From Bacteroidota bacterium (GTDB lineage Bacteria > Bacteroidota > Ignavibacteria > Kapaibacteriales > UBA2268), in contig JAKAKE010000144.1 of assembly GCA_021824625.1 (NCBI GenBank), forward strand, positions 1-33,530: a stretch of 33,530 nucleotides of DNA, read 5' to 3'. The position numbers and the translations under genes were made by a program. Under the pieces are notes generated by a model. That model searched no databases, was not told the DNA's origin, and saw only the letters and a program-made list of their open reading frames with translations. Shown piece by piece: positions 15,005 to 24,400 of the stretch. Numbering within the stretch: the stretch's first letter is position 1; every line of letters begins with the position of its first letter.

Positions 15005-16771
15005 ATGAATTTTCTAAAAAGAACCGATACATGCGGAAGTCTTCGTAAAGAAGATTGTGATAAAATTGTAATACTGAATGGCTGGGTGCAAACAGTTCGC
15101 GACCTCGGCGGCTTAATCTTCATTGACTTGCGGGACAGGTACGGTATCACTCAACTTGTTATACATCCCGAAACCCAGTCGGAGCTTGCCGAAAGGTCGA
15201 AGGAAATAAAATCCGAATTTGTGATTTGGGCAAAAGGCAAAGTCCGAATGAGGGAAAATCCCAATCCGAATATTCCGACAGGCTTAATTGAAATTCTCCT
15301 CGAGGATTTTGGAATTATAAGCAAAGCTGAATTACCGCCATTCGAAATTGTGGATGACATAGGTACAAGCGAGGAAATAAAACTTAAATACAGGTTCCTC
15401 GATTTACGCCGCCACAGCCTTCAAAAGCACTTCATTGTCAGGAATGATGTGTACCAGGTGGTTCATAAATATTTCAACGAAAATAATTTCATAGAGGTAG
15501 AAACACCTTTCCTAATGAAATCCACTCCCGAAGGTGCCAGGGACTATCTTGTGCCAAGCAGGATTTATAAAGGAAGGTTTTATGCTCTTCCTCAGTCGCC
15601 CCAATTATACAAGCAAATACTGATGATGGCTGGATTCGACCGCTATGTGCAGATTGTTAAATGCTTCCGCGACGAAGACCTGCGTTCTGACCGTCAGCCG
15701 GAGTTTACTCAGGTTGACCTCGAAATGTCATTCATAGAAAGAGATGATATTATCTCGATGACCGAAGGATTTTTTGCAAGATTATGGAAAGAAATACTTG
15801 ATGTTGATGTACTGACGCCATTTCTCAGGATGAGCTACAATGATGCAATGAACCGCTTTGGCAGTGATAAGCCCGATTTGAGATTTGAACTCGAATTAAC
15901 AGACATTTCTGACTTAGTAAAAAATTCTGAGTTTAAAGTATTTTCCGACACAGTGAGTAGTGGTGGAGTTGTCAAGGTTCTGAATGCAAAAGGATGTGCT
16001 GAATTTTCACGTAAAAAGATTGATGAATTAACTGAACTTGCAAAAAAATACGGAGCAAAAGGAATTGCATGGCTGAAAATTGTTGATGGTGAAATTAATT
16101 CTCCAATAGCAAAATTTCTAAAAGAAGATGAAATTGAGGAAATAAAAAAACTTACAAATTGCGAAAACGGAGACCTCCTTTTATTCTCTTCGGATAAATG
16201 GTCGAGAGCTTGTACTATACTCGGTGCGTTGAGACTTGAAATTGCAAGGAAGACAGGAATAATAGATTCTGTAAAAAATAAATTTTCATTTCTCTGGGTT
16301 CTCGATTTTCCTCTTCTTGAATTTGACGGGGAATCCGGGAGGTATGCCGCAATGCACCATCCGTTCACATCGCCCATGGATGAAGATATTAATTTACTCG
16401 AAACAGAACCCGGGATAGCAAAAGCTAAGGCTTATGATATTGTCATCAATGGTGCTGAAGTTGGCGGAGGAAGCATAAGAATTCACAGTAGGGAAATTCA
16501 GGAGAAAATGTTCAAACTTCTCGGACTCAGTAAAGAAGAAGCTGATGCTAAATTCGGATTTTTGCTTGAAGCTTTGAAGTATGGCTGTCCCCCGCATGGA
16601 GGCATAGCTCTGGGTTTGGACAGGATAGTTATGACTTTGACAGGCACCGAAAACATCCGTGACGTAATTGCATTTCCCAAAACAACGAGTGGTTTGTCGT
16701 TGATGGACGGAGCGCCGTCAAATGTTGATGAAATGCAATTAAAGGAACTTGGATTAAAAATTATTGAATAA
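15005..16771 (+). CDS. aspS: Aspartyl-tRNA synthetase
   Basis: A class IIb synthetase of 588 aa, the normal length of the bacterial type. In order: an OB-fold anticodon-binding domain (GWVQTVRDLGGLIFIDLRDRYG near residues 26-47), the catalytic core with motif 2 (FRDEDLRSDRQPEFTQVDLEM near 219-239), the bacterial GAD insertion (near 285-405, KVLNAKGCAEFSRKKIDEL), and motif 3 (GIALGLDRIVMTLTG near 530-545). It charges tRNA-Asp; whether it also misacylates tRNA-Asn cannot be judged here. It starts at ATG 15005 behind a TATTTTTG box. Its last 27 codons and stop are repeated downstream at 16918-17001. Confidence 0.97.
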   Translation: MNFLKRTDTCGSLRKEDCDKIVILNGWVQTVRDLGGLIFIDLRDRYGITQLVIHPETQSELAERSKEIKSEFVIWAKGKVRMRENPNPNIPTGLIEILLEDFGIISKAELPPFEIVDDIGTSEEIKLKYRFLDLRRHSLQKHFIVRNDVYQVVHKYFNENNFIEVETPFLMKSTPEGARDYLVPSRIYKGRFYALPQSPQLYKQILMMAGFDRYVQIVKCFRDEDLRSDRQPEFTQVDLEMSFIERDDIISMTEGFFARLWKEILDVDVLTPFLRMSYNDAMNRFGSDKPDLRFELELTDISDLVKNSEFKVFSDTVSSGGVVKVLNAKGCAEFSRKKIDELTELAKKYGAKGIAWLKIVDGEINSPIAKFLKEDEIEEIKKLTNCENGDLLLFSSDKWSRACTILGALRLEIARKTGIIDSVKNKFSFLWVLDFPLLEFDGESGRYAAMHHPFTSPMDEDINLLETEPGIAKAKAYDIVINGAEVGGGSIRIHSREIQEKMFKLLGLSKEEADAKFGFLLEALKYGCPPHGGIALGLDRIVMTLTGTENIRDVIAFPKTTSGLSLMDGAPSNVDEMQLKELGLKIIE

Positions 16772-16836
16772 AATAAATTTCAATAGCTCCATCGTGGAGT
16801 CATAACATAACTTATACGAAAAAAAAATCCCAGGAA

Positions 16837-16874
16837 GATTGCCCCCCTTTTTCAAAGGGGGTTCGGGGGTTTCC
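16837..16874. repeat. C5/G5 hairpin repeat, copy 2
   Basis: GATTGCCCCCC, TTTTTC, then AAAGGGGG, TTCGGGGG and TTTCC, with six C instead of five. It follows aspS by 65 bases and could form a stem-loop in the aspS transcript, possibly helping 3' end formation. Confidence 0.85.
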
Positions 16875-16887
16875 TTTTATGATTGTT

Positions 16888-16916
16888 CTATAAATATGGC
16901 GTTCCTACGGAACTTT
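16888..16916. repeat. CTATAAATAT-type palindromic element
   Basis: CTATAAATATGGCG followed by GTTCCTACGGAAC (stem GTTCC/GGAAC) and TTT. It forms the junction of the two aspS-end duplication units. The same ends with different stem sequences occur at 3734-3902, 17137-17166 and 21189-21419. Confidence 0.8.
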
Positions 16917-17002
16917 GAGTGGTTTGTCGTTGATGGACGGAGCGCCGTCAAATGTTGATGAAATGCAATTAAAGGAACTTGGCCTAAAAATTATTGAATA
17001 AA
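16917..17002 (+). pseudogene. Duplicated 3' fragment of aspS (last 27 codons and stop)
   Basis: An 86-base copy of 16687-16772 with two differences, GGA TTA changed to GGC CTA. Both are synonymous (Gly-Leu), so the fragment still encodes the exact AspS C-terminus. It has no start codon or upstream coding sequence and is not expressed as a gene. The synonymous-only divergence suggests it came from, or once was, the end of a functional aspS allele. Confidence 0.85.
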
Positions 17003-17083
17003 TTATCATTTCGTGATTGAATTATATGTGAGCTCCATTTGAGCGGCATATCATTTTTACGCTTTAAAAAAAAATCCAAAGAA

Positions 17084-17120
17084 GATTGCCCCCTTTTTCA
17101 AAGGGGGTTCGGGGGTTTCC
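17084..17120. repeat. C5/G5 hairpin repeat, copy 3
   Basis: GATTGCCCCC, TTTTTC, AAAGGGGG, TTCGGGGG, TTTCC. It sits in the second duplication unit and corresponds to copy 2 in the first; the preceding A-run and ATCC are shared. Confidence 0.85.
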
Positions 17121-17136
17121 TTTTATATCACTCACC

Positions 17137-17166
17137 CTATAAATATGTTGTTCCTACGGAACTTTT
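17137..17166. repeat. CTATAAATAT-type palindromic element
   Basis: CTATAAATATGTT followed by GTTCCTACGGAAC and TTTT. It is the equivalent of the element at 16888-16916 and closes the second duplication unit. Confidence 0.8.
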
Positions 17167-17672
17167 TCTCAATGTAACATTTCAAAAATAATATCTGTTA
17201 TTAATAGTATTAAAACATTGCGGTTAATAATTGCGTTTTTCATTTCGTAATTCTTTTATTATTAATCATAAATTTCATCTAAAATATAATGATTACTAAA
17301 CACAATAAAATAAGGCTTTATTTTATTAAAATACAACAATTAACAGGACAATTTAAATTTCACTTGCATATTTCTTTTTTTTTTACTTATTTCACGTTTT
17401 GTAATTGGTGTGAACATTATATTATATTAATTAAACTGGAAAAGAAGGGAGAATTCAGTAGAAAAAACGACTTTATATTCACAGAAAGTTAGAGCTCAGA
17501 AAAAATATTTTCGTTTTTTTTGAGACCTTTTCTATTCTCATGTGTCATTTATAGACTGAAAGTGCGCATTCTTAAAAATTATGTTTTAAAACAGTGCAAA
17601 AGTGAGGATAGAAGCTGATTTTGGGAAATTTATCGCATTTTATTAAAAAATATATTATCAATCACAATCTAT

Positions 17673-17678
17673 GGAGGT
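17673..17678 (+). promoter_or_regulatory. Strong ribosome binding site GGAGGT
   Basis: GGAGGT lies 6 bases before the ATG of the 1124-aa secreted protein. Perfect Shine-Dalgarno sequences are rare in this window, so this gene may be translated at a high rate. Confidence 0.7.
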
Positions 17679-17684
17679 CTAATT

Positions 17685-20600
17685 ATGTTTAAGAAAATTA
17701 CTTATTTGGCAATTTCGATTGCTATGCTTCTATTAATGTCTTATGGAGAAGCAAAATCACAGGGTACGCCAATGCCTGTGCCAACTTACCAAACCTGGGG
17801 TGGGTATTATTATTATCTTTACGGTTATTTCTTCACTGCTCCGGTAAACTTCTGGATAGTCAGGGCAGAGGTTCTTGTAGGTCCCTCTACCGGTAACCAG
17901 AGCATTGAAATTTATCGAATGACCCAGAATCCATCATACTGTGGACAATTTTTTTGGGGACAAGCTAATTATCCTTATACGCCCGGACTTGTACCTCTTT
18001 GGTCAGTAAGAAACAGCAGTATAAGCGGGCCAATTAATATCAACCAGGGGTCTGCATACCCAAGCGGCACAATACAAGATATATATTGTACAGCCGGCAC
18101 TACTTATTATATTCACGGAAATAGAGCTAATTATTACAGTAGTATGGGGTCTTATGGTTATGGATTTAATTCCAGTATTGCTGGAATACCTGTCACTCTT
18201 TGGGGAGGATTCGTGTATAATTTTAACTATATGTATAACGGTTGGAGTGATTACGGATATATGTATAGAAACTGTTATTACTATGTAGGAAGAACACAGA
18301 TTTATTACATGCTTCCATGCTATATTTATGTTACTCAAACGACAGGCGGGACAATCGCTCCCGGAGCAACTTATGGGCCTTTCAAGCCGGGAACCAACGT
18401 CAATCTGGATTACACTGTAACACCGGTCTCGGGCAAGCATATCGTTGATGTTACATTAAACGGTGTAACTGTCGGCACAATTACAAGGCCTGTTCACACT
18501 CAGCATTTCGGGATTGTGAATACAACACAAACATTAAGTGCAACTTATGGCAACAAGATTGTTGCTACCGGTTATGGTGCATCACTGAATCCAACCGGTA
18601 CATCCTACTTTGTAACCGGCTCGAATCCGAGCTATCTTGCTACACCCTTCCCGGGTGCTTTTATATCAACAATTACTGCAACCGGTGATATAACCGGTGT
18701 TGTAAACGTTCCGGTTCTTAATGGCGGTGCGGGACAGACAATTGCTCTCGGTCAGCCGGGCTATCCTTTTGGTGGACTAAACGAAGACTGGACCTTGGAT
18801 GTTGTATGTATGATGAACCTGTTCACATCCGTTGAACCACACGGAACTATCAATCCGATTGGCTCGACCGATATTGTTTGGGGAACTCAATTCCCCGTTC
18901 AGATTTTACCTGATTTGAACTACAAAGTTAATAATTTGTATGTTGACGGGTTTGATGTTATGGACCCGACACTGCCGGGCTATCCGAAGCCGGGGCTCGA
19001 TTTAACGGCATGGCCCGTCGTTACATATACGATTGACATGTCCTATTCACATACGGTTCATGCCACATTCTTTGCATGGGAAATTACTCCCGAAGTTGTA
19101 GGTATCGGAGGTACAATTGAGCCTCCTGACCGTGTCAGAGTGGCTGAACATGGCCAGTATCCGTTTGTTGTAACTCCTGATTTGGATTACAGTATTGACT
19201 CTGTCAAAGCAATTAATTTATCAAACGGCAATGTTACTGTGGTTGGCAACATCCCTATTCATGGCGGATTACAATATCTGTTCCAAAACATTGTAAATGA
19301 CTGGAAACTTCAGGCATTATTTAAGATTGACAGGTTCAATGTCGTTGTCAAAAACTCACGTGTAATAGAAGGCGGCAAGATATTCCCGACAGGAACATTA
19401 AACCCTGCAAGCGATGATGGTTTGATAGTCGTTAATTCAGGCACAGACCTTAACTTCAAAATAACACCCGACATTGGCTGGAATACATCTGATGTTCTTC
19501 TTGATGGAGTAAGTCAGGGTGTGGTAACGGATCTGCCCTTAACAACAATCAGGGCTGACCACGAAGTTGAAGCCAGATTCCAGAGAATCAGCTTCACAAT
19601 TACTGCAACTGCAGGAAATCACGGGATGATTTCTCTCGAAGGATGGGAAGAACCTGTTCCGGCAAGTGGTGAATATCCTGCATTCTACGGAGAAAATGCG
19701 AGATTTCTTATTGCTCCCGACCATGGCTACAAGCTTAGTGAACTAAAGGTTGACGGTAATGTAAAAAATCCTGAACTTGAATACAGCTTCTATTATGTTA
19801 CGGATAACCACAGCATTACTGCATCATTTGTACCGATGAACAGGTACACAATAACCGCAACTGCAGGAACGGGCGGCACTATTTCACCTAACGGTGCAGT
19901 CAGCGTTGTCGAAGGTGACAACCAGGCATTTACTTTTACTCCGAATGCAGGCTATGAAATTGCAGATGTATTGATAGATGGGACCAGCGAAGGCCAGAGA
20001 ACAGATTATGAATTTACAAATGTTACGGCAGACCATACAATCGAAATCATTTTCAACCCGATTGTTACTTATGAAATACAATGCGAGTTTGTTTCGATGC
20101 AGTTGGTTTCCGGACAGCCTTTCGATATAAAGGTAATATGCGTTGACCAGGCAACACAACAGCCAATCAATCCTATTGCACCTATGAATGTTACAATATC
20201 TTACGCAGGAAACCAGGGAACTTTGTCAGGTACACTACAAGGTACAATACCGGCAAATGATAACAATGTTATAATTTCCGGCATAGTATTTACAAACAGC
20301 AGCGGCGAAGCAAATGTTAAGCTTATTTCAAGTGCATCAGGTTTGAAAGACTGCAACTTGACAGCAAACTTCCTTGCACCTGAACCGTTGACACAAGATG
20401 GAAATATTCAGTTCACCAATGCACAAACTTATTACAATAAAGAAGGAATTGCATTAACAAAGGCAACATTAGTCTGGACAGCCGGTGACGGCACGAAGAG
20501 ACTGTTGGTATTCTCAACGAGTCCAATCACTTCAGCCGAATATCCTAAGGATGGAAGCAGTTATACACCAAATACAACTTATGGAAGCGGTGATGCGATT

Positions 20601-21059
20601 GGAGGAGCCTTTGTCGTATTCAGTAATACCGGTAATACTGTTGATGTGGATAATCTTGATTCAGGTACTGTGTATTATGTCCGTCTATTTGGATTTAACG
20701 GTGACTTATCATTAGCAAATTATAATACAAACGAAGGAACCGGTAATCCTTATGACTTCCCGTTTACAGATGTCGAGGATACATATATTGCAAACGGATT
20801 CCAGGTAACACCTATATCGCCAAACCCGGCATTCTTTGATATTATGTTCAATCTCAATGTAAGCACAGCATCTGCGTTTACAATCGAGGTGGCAGACCTT
20901 CAGGGAAGAATAGTCGCCGGCTACTGCAATAAGAAATTCTATGATTATGGAAATTACCATGTTGCAATACCTGTAACGAAGCTTGCTTCCGGCTCGTATA
21001 TACTCAAGATATACAACGGAACAGACTTTGCATACCAGATATTCACAATCGTTCGCTAA
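17685..21059 (+). CDS. Large secreted protein with InlB-like B-repeats and T9SS sorting domain
   Basis: A 1124-aa exported protein. A signal peptide (MFKKITYLAISIAMLLLMSYGEAKS) is followed by a Tyr/Gly-rich, Cys-containing region to about residue 205 that I do not recognise. About seven repeats of 80-90 aa follow (residues about 211-791) with the divergent InlB B-repeat pattern, clearest in YTITATAGTGGTISPNG, FTFTPNAGYEIADVLIDG and VTADHTIEIIFNP. Then come an Ig-like region (about 795-905, VSGQPFDIKVICVDQATQQP), an FnIII-like region (about 906-1030, KRLLVFSTSP, SGTVYYVRLFGFN) and a C-terminal T9SS type-A-like domain (ISPNPAFFDIMFNL through IFTIVR). It is probably an outer-surface adhesin or structural protein. 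It has a strong ribosome binding site and a strong terminator. Confidence 0.85.
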   Translation: MFKKITYLAISIAMLLLMSYGEAKSQGTPMPVPTYQTWGGYYYYLYGYFFTAPVNFWIVRAEVLVGPSTGNQSIEIYRMTQNPSYCGQFFWGQANYPYTPGLVPLWSVRNSSISGPININQGSAYPSGTIQDIYCTAGTTYYIHGNRANYYSSMGSYGYGFNSSIAGIPVTLWGGFVYNFNYMYNGWSDYGYMYRNCYYYVGRTQIYYMLPCYIYVTQTTGGTIAPGATYGPFKPGTNVNLDYTVTPVSGKHIVDVTLNGVTVGTITRPVHTQHFGIVNTTQTLSATYGNKIVATGYGASLNPTGTSYFVTGSNPSYLATPFPGAFISTITATGDITGVVNVPVLNGGAGQTIALGQPGYPFGGLNEDWTLDVVCMMNLFTSVEPHGTINPIGSTDIVWGTQFPVQILPDLNYKVNNLYVDGFDVMDPTLPGYPKPGLDLTAWPVVTYTIDMSYSHTVHATFFAWEITPEVVGIGGTIEPPDRVRVAEHGQYPFVVTPDLDYSIDSVKAINLSNGNVTVVGNIPIHGGLQYLFQNIVNDWKLQALFKIDRFNVVVKNSRVIEGGKIFPTGTLNPASDDGLIVVNSGTDLNFKITPDIGWNTSDVLLDGVSQGVVTDLPLTTIRADHEVEARFQRISFTITATAGNHGMISLEGWEEPVPASGEYPAFYGENARFLIAPDHGYKLSELKVDGNVKNPELEYSFYYVTDNHSITASFVPMNRYTITATAGTGGTISPNGAVSVVEGDNQAFTFTPNAGYEIADVLIDGTSEGQRTDYEFTNVTADHTIEIIFNPIVTYEIQCEFVSMQLVSGQPFDIKVICVDQATQQPINPIAPMNVTISYAGNQGTLSGTLQGTIPANDNNVIISGIVFTNSSGEANVKLISSASGLKDCNLTANFLAPEPLTQDGNIQFTNAQTYYNKEGIALTKATLVWTAGDGTKRLLVFSTSPITSAEYPKDGSSYTPNTTYGSGDAIGGAFVVFSNTGNTVDVDNLDSGTVYYVRLFGFNGDLSLANYNTNEGTGNPYDFPFTDVEDTYIANGFQVTPISPNPAFFDIMFNLNVSTASAFTIEVADLQGRIVAGYCNKKFYDYGNYHVAIPVTKLASGSYILKIYNGTDFAYQIFTIVR

Positions 21060-21083
21060 TTCCCATAACGGGATAATATTAAT

Positions 21084-21118
21084 GCGGGCTGAACTTCTGT
21101 TCAGCCCGCTTTTTTTTT
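21084..21118 (+). terminator. Rho-independent terminator after the 1124-aa gene
   Basis: A perfect 11-bp stem, GCGGGCTGAAC (21084-21094) and GTTCAGCCCGC (21099-21109), with a TTCT loop and nine T. It lies 24 bases beyond the stop codon and is the strongest terminator in the window. Confidence 0.93.
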
Positions 21119-21140
21119 GGTCGAAATAAATTTAATGTAC

Positions 21141-21368
21141 GGGATATGCCGTCAATATAAGACTCGATTTATTTTTGTATTTAATTTTCTATAAATATAC
21201 CATCCCTACGGGATTCAAAAAAAAATAGCACCGTAGGTGCGGCATATTTATAAAATGGGATATGCCGTCAATATAAGACTCGATTTATTTTTGTATTTAA
21301 TTTTCTATAAATATACCATCCCTACGGGATTCAAAAAAAAATAGCACCGTAGGTGCGGCATATTTATA
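21141..21368. repeat. Two 116-base direct repeats of an inverted-repeat element
   Basis: 21141-21252 and 21257-21368 are identical over 112 bases (offset 116). Each contains CTATAAATATACCATCCCTA with the stem ATCCC/GGGAT (21189-21216, 21305-21332), an A-rich centre, and an opposite element GCACCGTAGGTGC plus GGCATATTTATA (21228-21252, 21344-21368). The outer ends are inverted (CTATAAATAT versus ATATTTATA), giving a MITE- or BIME-like design with two different stems. Confidence 0.88.
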
Positions 21369-21393
21369 GCAATGAAAATGTCCAGCGATACAG

Positions 21394-21419
21394 AGCTCAA
21401 TATGAGCGTCATATTTATA
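21394..21419. repeat. Diverged CTATAAATAT-type element, minus orientation
   Basis: AGCTCAATATGAGC followed by GTCATATTTATA. The end is that of the family, but the stem is GCTC/GAGC. A related AGCTCCATTTGAGCGGCATA lies at 17031-17050 in the second aspS-end unit. Confidence 0.65.
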
Positions 21420-21433
21420 TAATGGTGCTATTC

Positions 21434-24400
21434 TTATCTTTCAATAATAATTGCCTGCCTTTGAATGGCAAGTCCATTTGTTATTTCAATAAAATAAACA
21501 CCTGATGGAATATCAACAGGAGACCAATTAATTCGATGACTGCCTTTATTTAAAAATCCCGTGAAAATATTATTAACTCTTTCACCAAGAAGATTGATTA
21601 AATTAAATTCAATATGCGAATCTTTATCAATCAAAACCTCAAAATTACCGGTTTCATTAACAGGATTTGGAAATATAAATATTTTGAAGCCACCCAATAA
21701 ATTTGTCTCATCAACACTGTTGAATTTGTCAGTAGTGAATTTCCATGTATTTGACCAATCGGTTGTTCCGGCGGTATTGGACGCACTAACGTGCCAGTAG
21801 TAATCGGTTTCAAATTTAAGATTAGAGTAGTAAATGGATGTGCCTGGAACGGAAGATACATCAATTGCTTTTGTCGAGAAATCATTAAACTCCGATAGCT
21901 GTGCATTATAACTATCTGCACCGGGTATTGATTGCCATGTTAGCAAACCGTTAGCCATGATTTTAATTGCATTTTGTGCGGGAGAAATCAGCGATGGTGT
22001 GGCTATTCTTGTTGTAAAAACCCATACATCCGACCATTCGCCCGTTCTGTCAGAATTTTTACCTGCTACCCTCCAGTAAAACTTAGTATTATTATCGAGA
22101 TTGTAATATTTATAAGTTGTATCGGTAATGCTATTATCATTGATAACTACCGGATTGAAATCTGCGGATTTTGAAATTTGCAGATTGTAATTTGCAGCAC
22201 CATTAACCGGCTTCCAAACCAGGGTGTCGCTAACGTGTACAAAATTATTGCCATTGGGAGGAGCCGATAATAATGGCGGTGAAAGTGAAGTTGAAAAATT
22301 CCATATAGATGACCAGTTGCTCCAGGCCGTCCCTTTCTTTGCCCTTATTTGCCAATAATATTTGGTATTATTTTTTAGGCTGCTGTAATTATATGAATTT
22401 GCAGTTAATGTCGAATCATTAATAAGATTGGTACTGAAGTCTTGAGTTGTTGATAATCTTATGTGATATAAACTTGAACCGTTAAGTATATTCCACCGAA
22501 ATTCAACGATTAACGGAATACCGCTTTCATTGTTTTGGGGAAACAATAATGTTGGAGCATCGAATGATGTTGTAAAAGTCCCTGTTGATGACCATTCACC
22601 GGTGTTGTTCGTTGATTTCCCGCTTACTTTCCAGTAATATAGGTTGTTTTTTTTCAATCCTCTGTAATTATAGCTTGTACCTGTCAAAGTAGAATCGTTA
22701 ACATTCGTTGGTGAGAAATCCACATTCTCCGAAAGCATCAATTTGTATAATGCGGCTCCCGATACTGTATTCCATATTAATAATCCGCTGTCAGGGCTTA
22801 CAGTTTCATCATTAATTGGTGAAACAAGGGTAGGAGGAGCAAGTTGGGTTGTGAAATCTCTTGCCAAAGACCAGTAGCCGTCACCATCCGAATTATGGGC
22901 AGAAACCTGCCAATAATATTTAGTATTATTAACCAATCCGCTATAACTTTGACTAACGCCTGGAATTTCCGTTTGGTTAATTGAGGTTGTATTGAATGTA
23001 ATATCTGTGGAAACCTGTAAATTAAAATTCTGAGCCTGATTGACACTTAGCCATTCAAACGTTCCGCTGGCGGGAACACCCGTTGAATGATCCGCAGGTG
23101 AAAGTAAGACGGGTGCCGCAAGAATCGTTGTGAAATCCCAAGCCGGAGACCAGTTGCTAATGTCATAGTCATTTATCGAACTCACTCTCCAAAAATATAC
23201 TGTCCCGAATTCAAATCCGCGAAATATAAAGAAAGTATCTGTAACATTGGACTGGTCATAAATGTTAACTGAAAAATCAGGAAATCTCGATATTTGCACC
23301 CTGTAACTATTTGCTATTGGATTTTTATTCCATGAAACATAACTGCTGTCCGGTACTCTTTTAGTATGATTTAGCGGAGAAAACAACAGAGGCGGGCCAA
23401 CTTTCGTACTGAAATTCCAGACATCCGACCATTGCCCTGTACCGCCCGGATTTGATGCATTTACCCGCCAATAATATTTACTGCTTGGGCTTAAAGCATC
23501 AATATCACTTGTTGTTCCCGTTATATTTAATATATTCTTTATGATGTTCGAAAAGCCGGGTGTGTCCGATACCTGCAAGCTATATGTATCGGCTCCGTAA
23601 ACCGATGACCAGCTTAGAGTCAGGCTTGTATCCTGAGAATGGGCATTATTAACGGGAGAAACAAGAGTGGGGCTGTCAAGGCTAATTCTGAAATTCCAAA
23701 TAGCGGACCAATCGCTCGTATCAATGGCAGAATGAGTTTTCACACGCCAGTAATACCTTATACCATGCGATAAGGGAGCAGATATTTGATAAGCCGTGTC
23801 AGTCAATCCTGTCAGATTTATTAATGGCGATGACACATCCGATTGGGTGGAAATTTGTAAATCGTAAGTTAATGCATCGTTGCTTTTGTACCATACAACC
23901 AGGGGAGTGGTATTAATTCCATCAGCACCGTTTACCGGTAATTTAAGTGTAGGAGGCATCACTCCGAAGCCGATTTTAAATGAGATGGTAGCAGCTGCTG
24001 AACTAACATCATACAAAATCAAACCTCCATTGTTACCATTGTATAGGAAGCATGAGGGATTTGTAGCATCGTTGATGGCAGTTCTGCCTACATCCGCACT
24101 CAAGTGCGCCTGGTTGATATTGCCGTTAGCACTTGGTGTTCCGTTTACTCTATAAATATATACCTCATCGGGAGGGCCTTCCTGGTTACCGTTTCCGGCG
24201 TCGGTTTTTATTCTATAAACAATAAGTCCCGAACCCGGCACCGAACTCTCAAAGGTACCTGTTTTTCTTCTGTATTCTACAACAAAATACTCGGTGGTAG
24301 AAAAAGGCGAATTAATCCTAAAGCAATTATTTGTTGATGAGGTAAGAGGATTCAACTGATAAGTACCTGATGTTGTTATGAGAGGTATTGAAGAAATCCA

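Larger units (their letters stand above)
16687..17166. repeat. Tandem duplication of a unit containing the aspS 3' end
   Basis: Unit 1 is 16687-16916 and unit 2 is 16917-17166. Each holds, in order, the aspS 3' end (84 of 86 positions identical), a small hairpin starting AGCTCCA, an A-run followed by ATCC, the C5/G5 hairpin repeat, and a CTATAAATAT element ending GGAACTTT. The coding part is nearly identical, while the spacers between the repeat modules have diverged and differ in length. Unit 1 joins unit 2 exactly at the end of the CTATAAATAT element. Confidence 0.85.
16772..17684. other. Long repeat-rich intergenic region between aspS and the 1124-aa gene
   Basis: A 913-base stretch with no gene I can support. 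The first 395 bases are duplicated repeat modules and the aspS 3' remnant. The rest (17167-17684) is AT-rich and unique, containing a 67-codon frame at 17289-17492 that I judge spurious (Lys/Ile/Phe-rich, no family resemblance, no ribosome binding site). The last bases hold the leader of the next gene with a strong GGAGGT. Confidence 0.7.
21060..21433. other. Repeat-filled gap between convergent genes
   Basis: A 374-base intergenic stretch with no gene: the terminator of the 1124-aa gene, then two copies of a 116-base unit, then a single diverged element. It separates two convergent giant genes, a position where transcription-blocking or structured sequence is tolerated. Confidence 0.8.

Noticed and set aside
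15835-16377. 180-codon minus-strand frame within aspS
   Set aside because: Antisense shadow of the GAD insertion region of a certain gene.
17289-17492. 67-codon open frame in the aspS downstream gap
   Set aside because: Low-complexity, Ile/Lys/Phe-rich translation, no ribosome binding site and no family resemblance; AT-rich DNA gives such frames by chance.
18003-18440. 145-codon minus-strand frame inside the 1124-aa gene
   Set aside because: Shadow of a repetitive coding region; the plus-strand gene has signal peptide, domains and sorting signal.
21141-21368. 116-base direct repeats considered as a CRISPR or IS end pair
   Set aside because: Whole units are duplicated, with no spacers and no transposase frame between or beside them.
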